A DNA stretch of 64,000 nucleotides from Planctomyces sp. SH-PL62 (lineage in GTDB: Bacteria > Planctomycetota > Planctomycetia > Isosphaerales > Isosphaeraceae): NCBI RefSeq assembly GCF_001610895.1, contig NZ_CP011273.1, forward strand, positions 620,001 to 684,000, written 5' to 3'. This document shows, piece after piece, positions 63,910 to 64,000 of the stretch. Below the pieces are notes generated by a model. It worked only from the letters and a program-made list of their open reading frames with translations. It did not search any database and was not told the origin of the DNA. Every line of letters starts with the position of its first letter. Position 1 is the first letter of the stretch. Both the position numbers and the translations under genes were made by a program.

Positions 63910-64000
63910 TTACTCGGGCTTGCCGGGGAGGAACGGGAACGGCGAGGAGGGCTCGAATTCCGACGTCGCGTCGCCGGAGAAAGTCCGTCCCCCGGCCAGG
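63910..64000 (-). CDS. C-terminal end of an unidentified protein (window edge)
   Basis: Only the last 29 residues are visible (LAGGRTFSGDATSEFEPSSP, then FPFLPGKPE and TAA). They are Pro/Ser/Gly-rich and carry no recognisable domain. The frame is open to the window end and closes with TAA at 63912-63910. It is upstream of rpiA on the same strand, with 180 bases between. Confidence 0.5.
   Translation of the reverse strand, partial: LAGGRTFSGDATSEFEPSSPFPFLPGKPE

Overview
The window looks like chromosomal DNA of a planctomycete, most likely of the Isosphaeraceae (inference). The evidence is a very GC-rich sequence and several protein types typical of that phylum: four DUF1559 pseudopilin-like proteins, a giant PVC-type haem-binding dehydrogenase/HEAT protein, a serine/threonine kinase fused to WD40 repeats, an ECF sigma factor with a membrane and secretin-like tail, PEP-CTERM secreted proteins, and a BlaR1-like M56 membrane peptidase fused to further domains. 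I see no rRNA, CRISPR array, prophage, transposase or plasmid function. Two near-identical CAT-anticodon tRNA genes are present.

Layout. 1-4.0 kb: truncated PhoPQ-related secreted hydrolase, rhomboid protease, lone MlaE-type permease, small secreted protein. 4.2-8.7 kb: a tight cluster for 2-hydroxyacids (L-2-hydroxyglutarate oxidase type flavoenzyme, Tat-exported D-2-hydroxyacid dehydrogenase, LarA-type racemase-like protein, HAD phosphatase). 8.7-15.7 kb: two DUF1559 genes, each followed by a small lipoprotein gene, with an exported endonuclease/phosphatase-fold enzyme, a Nudix hydrolase and an HtrA protease between them. 15.8-25.3 kb: double AhpD/CMD protein, PVC cytochrome giant, glycosyltransferase, kinase-WD40. 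25.5-31.9 kb: bestrophin-like channel, exported glycoside hydrolase, TPR/gluzincin protein. 32.0-33.4 kb: a cobalamin riboswitch with its own promoter in front of a PEP-CTERM secreted protein. 33.6-40.0 kb: small unknown protein, then a MecI-type repressor and M56-thioredoxin sensor operon, divergent from a dihaem cytochrome gene; two near-identical operator-like dyads lie between. 40.4-46.5 kb: membrane dipeptidase, HTTM-DCC operon, a CYS-repeat protein and an All3515-like PEP-CTERM protein. 46.5-52 kb: a HAD phosphatase-ATPase fusion, two more DUF1559 genes and small lipoproteins. 52.4-58.7 kb: acetolactate synthase, CoA-transferase, a degenerate NtrC-like regulator, XerC-type recombinase. 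59-64 kb: duplicated tRNA genes, hotdog thioesterase, ECF sigma, TPR protein, rpiA and a truncated gene.

Three genes (lipoprotein at 10.1 kb, HtrA at 13.2 kb, glycoside hydrolase at 26.8 kb) read through only if one base is restored at each of four G/C-rich spots. I annotate them as single genes, broken as assembled. Start sites were moved downstream wherever a Shine-Dalgarno sequence and a signal peptide or conserved N-terminus favoured it. Several promoters share a TTG-rich -35, a 17-18 bp spacer and a TAnnnT -10.

How the genes fit together: most of the window serves the cell envelope and secretion (pseudopilins, lipoproteins, PEP-CTERM proteins, exported hydrolases and cytochromes) together with sensing of envelope state (rhomboid, HtrA, M56/MecI, kinase-WD40, ECF sigma). 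Central metabolism is represented by acetolactate synthase, CoA-transferase, rpiA and the 2-hydroxyacid cluster.
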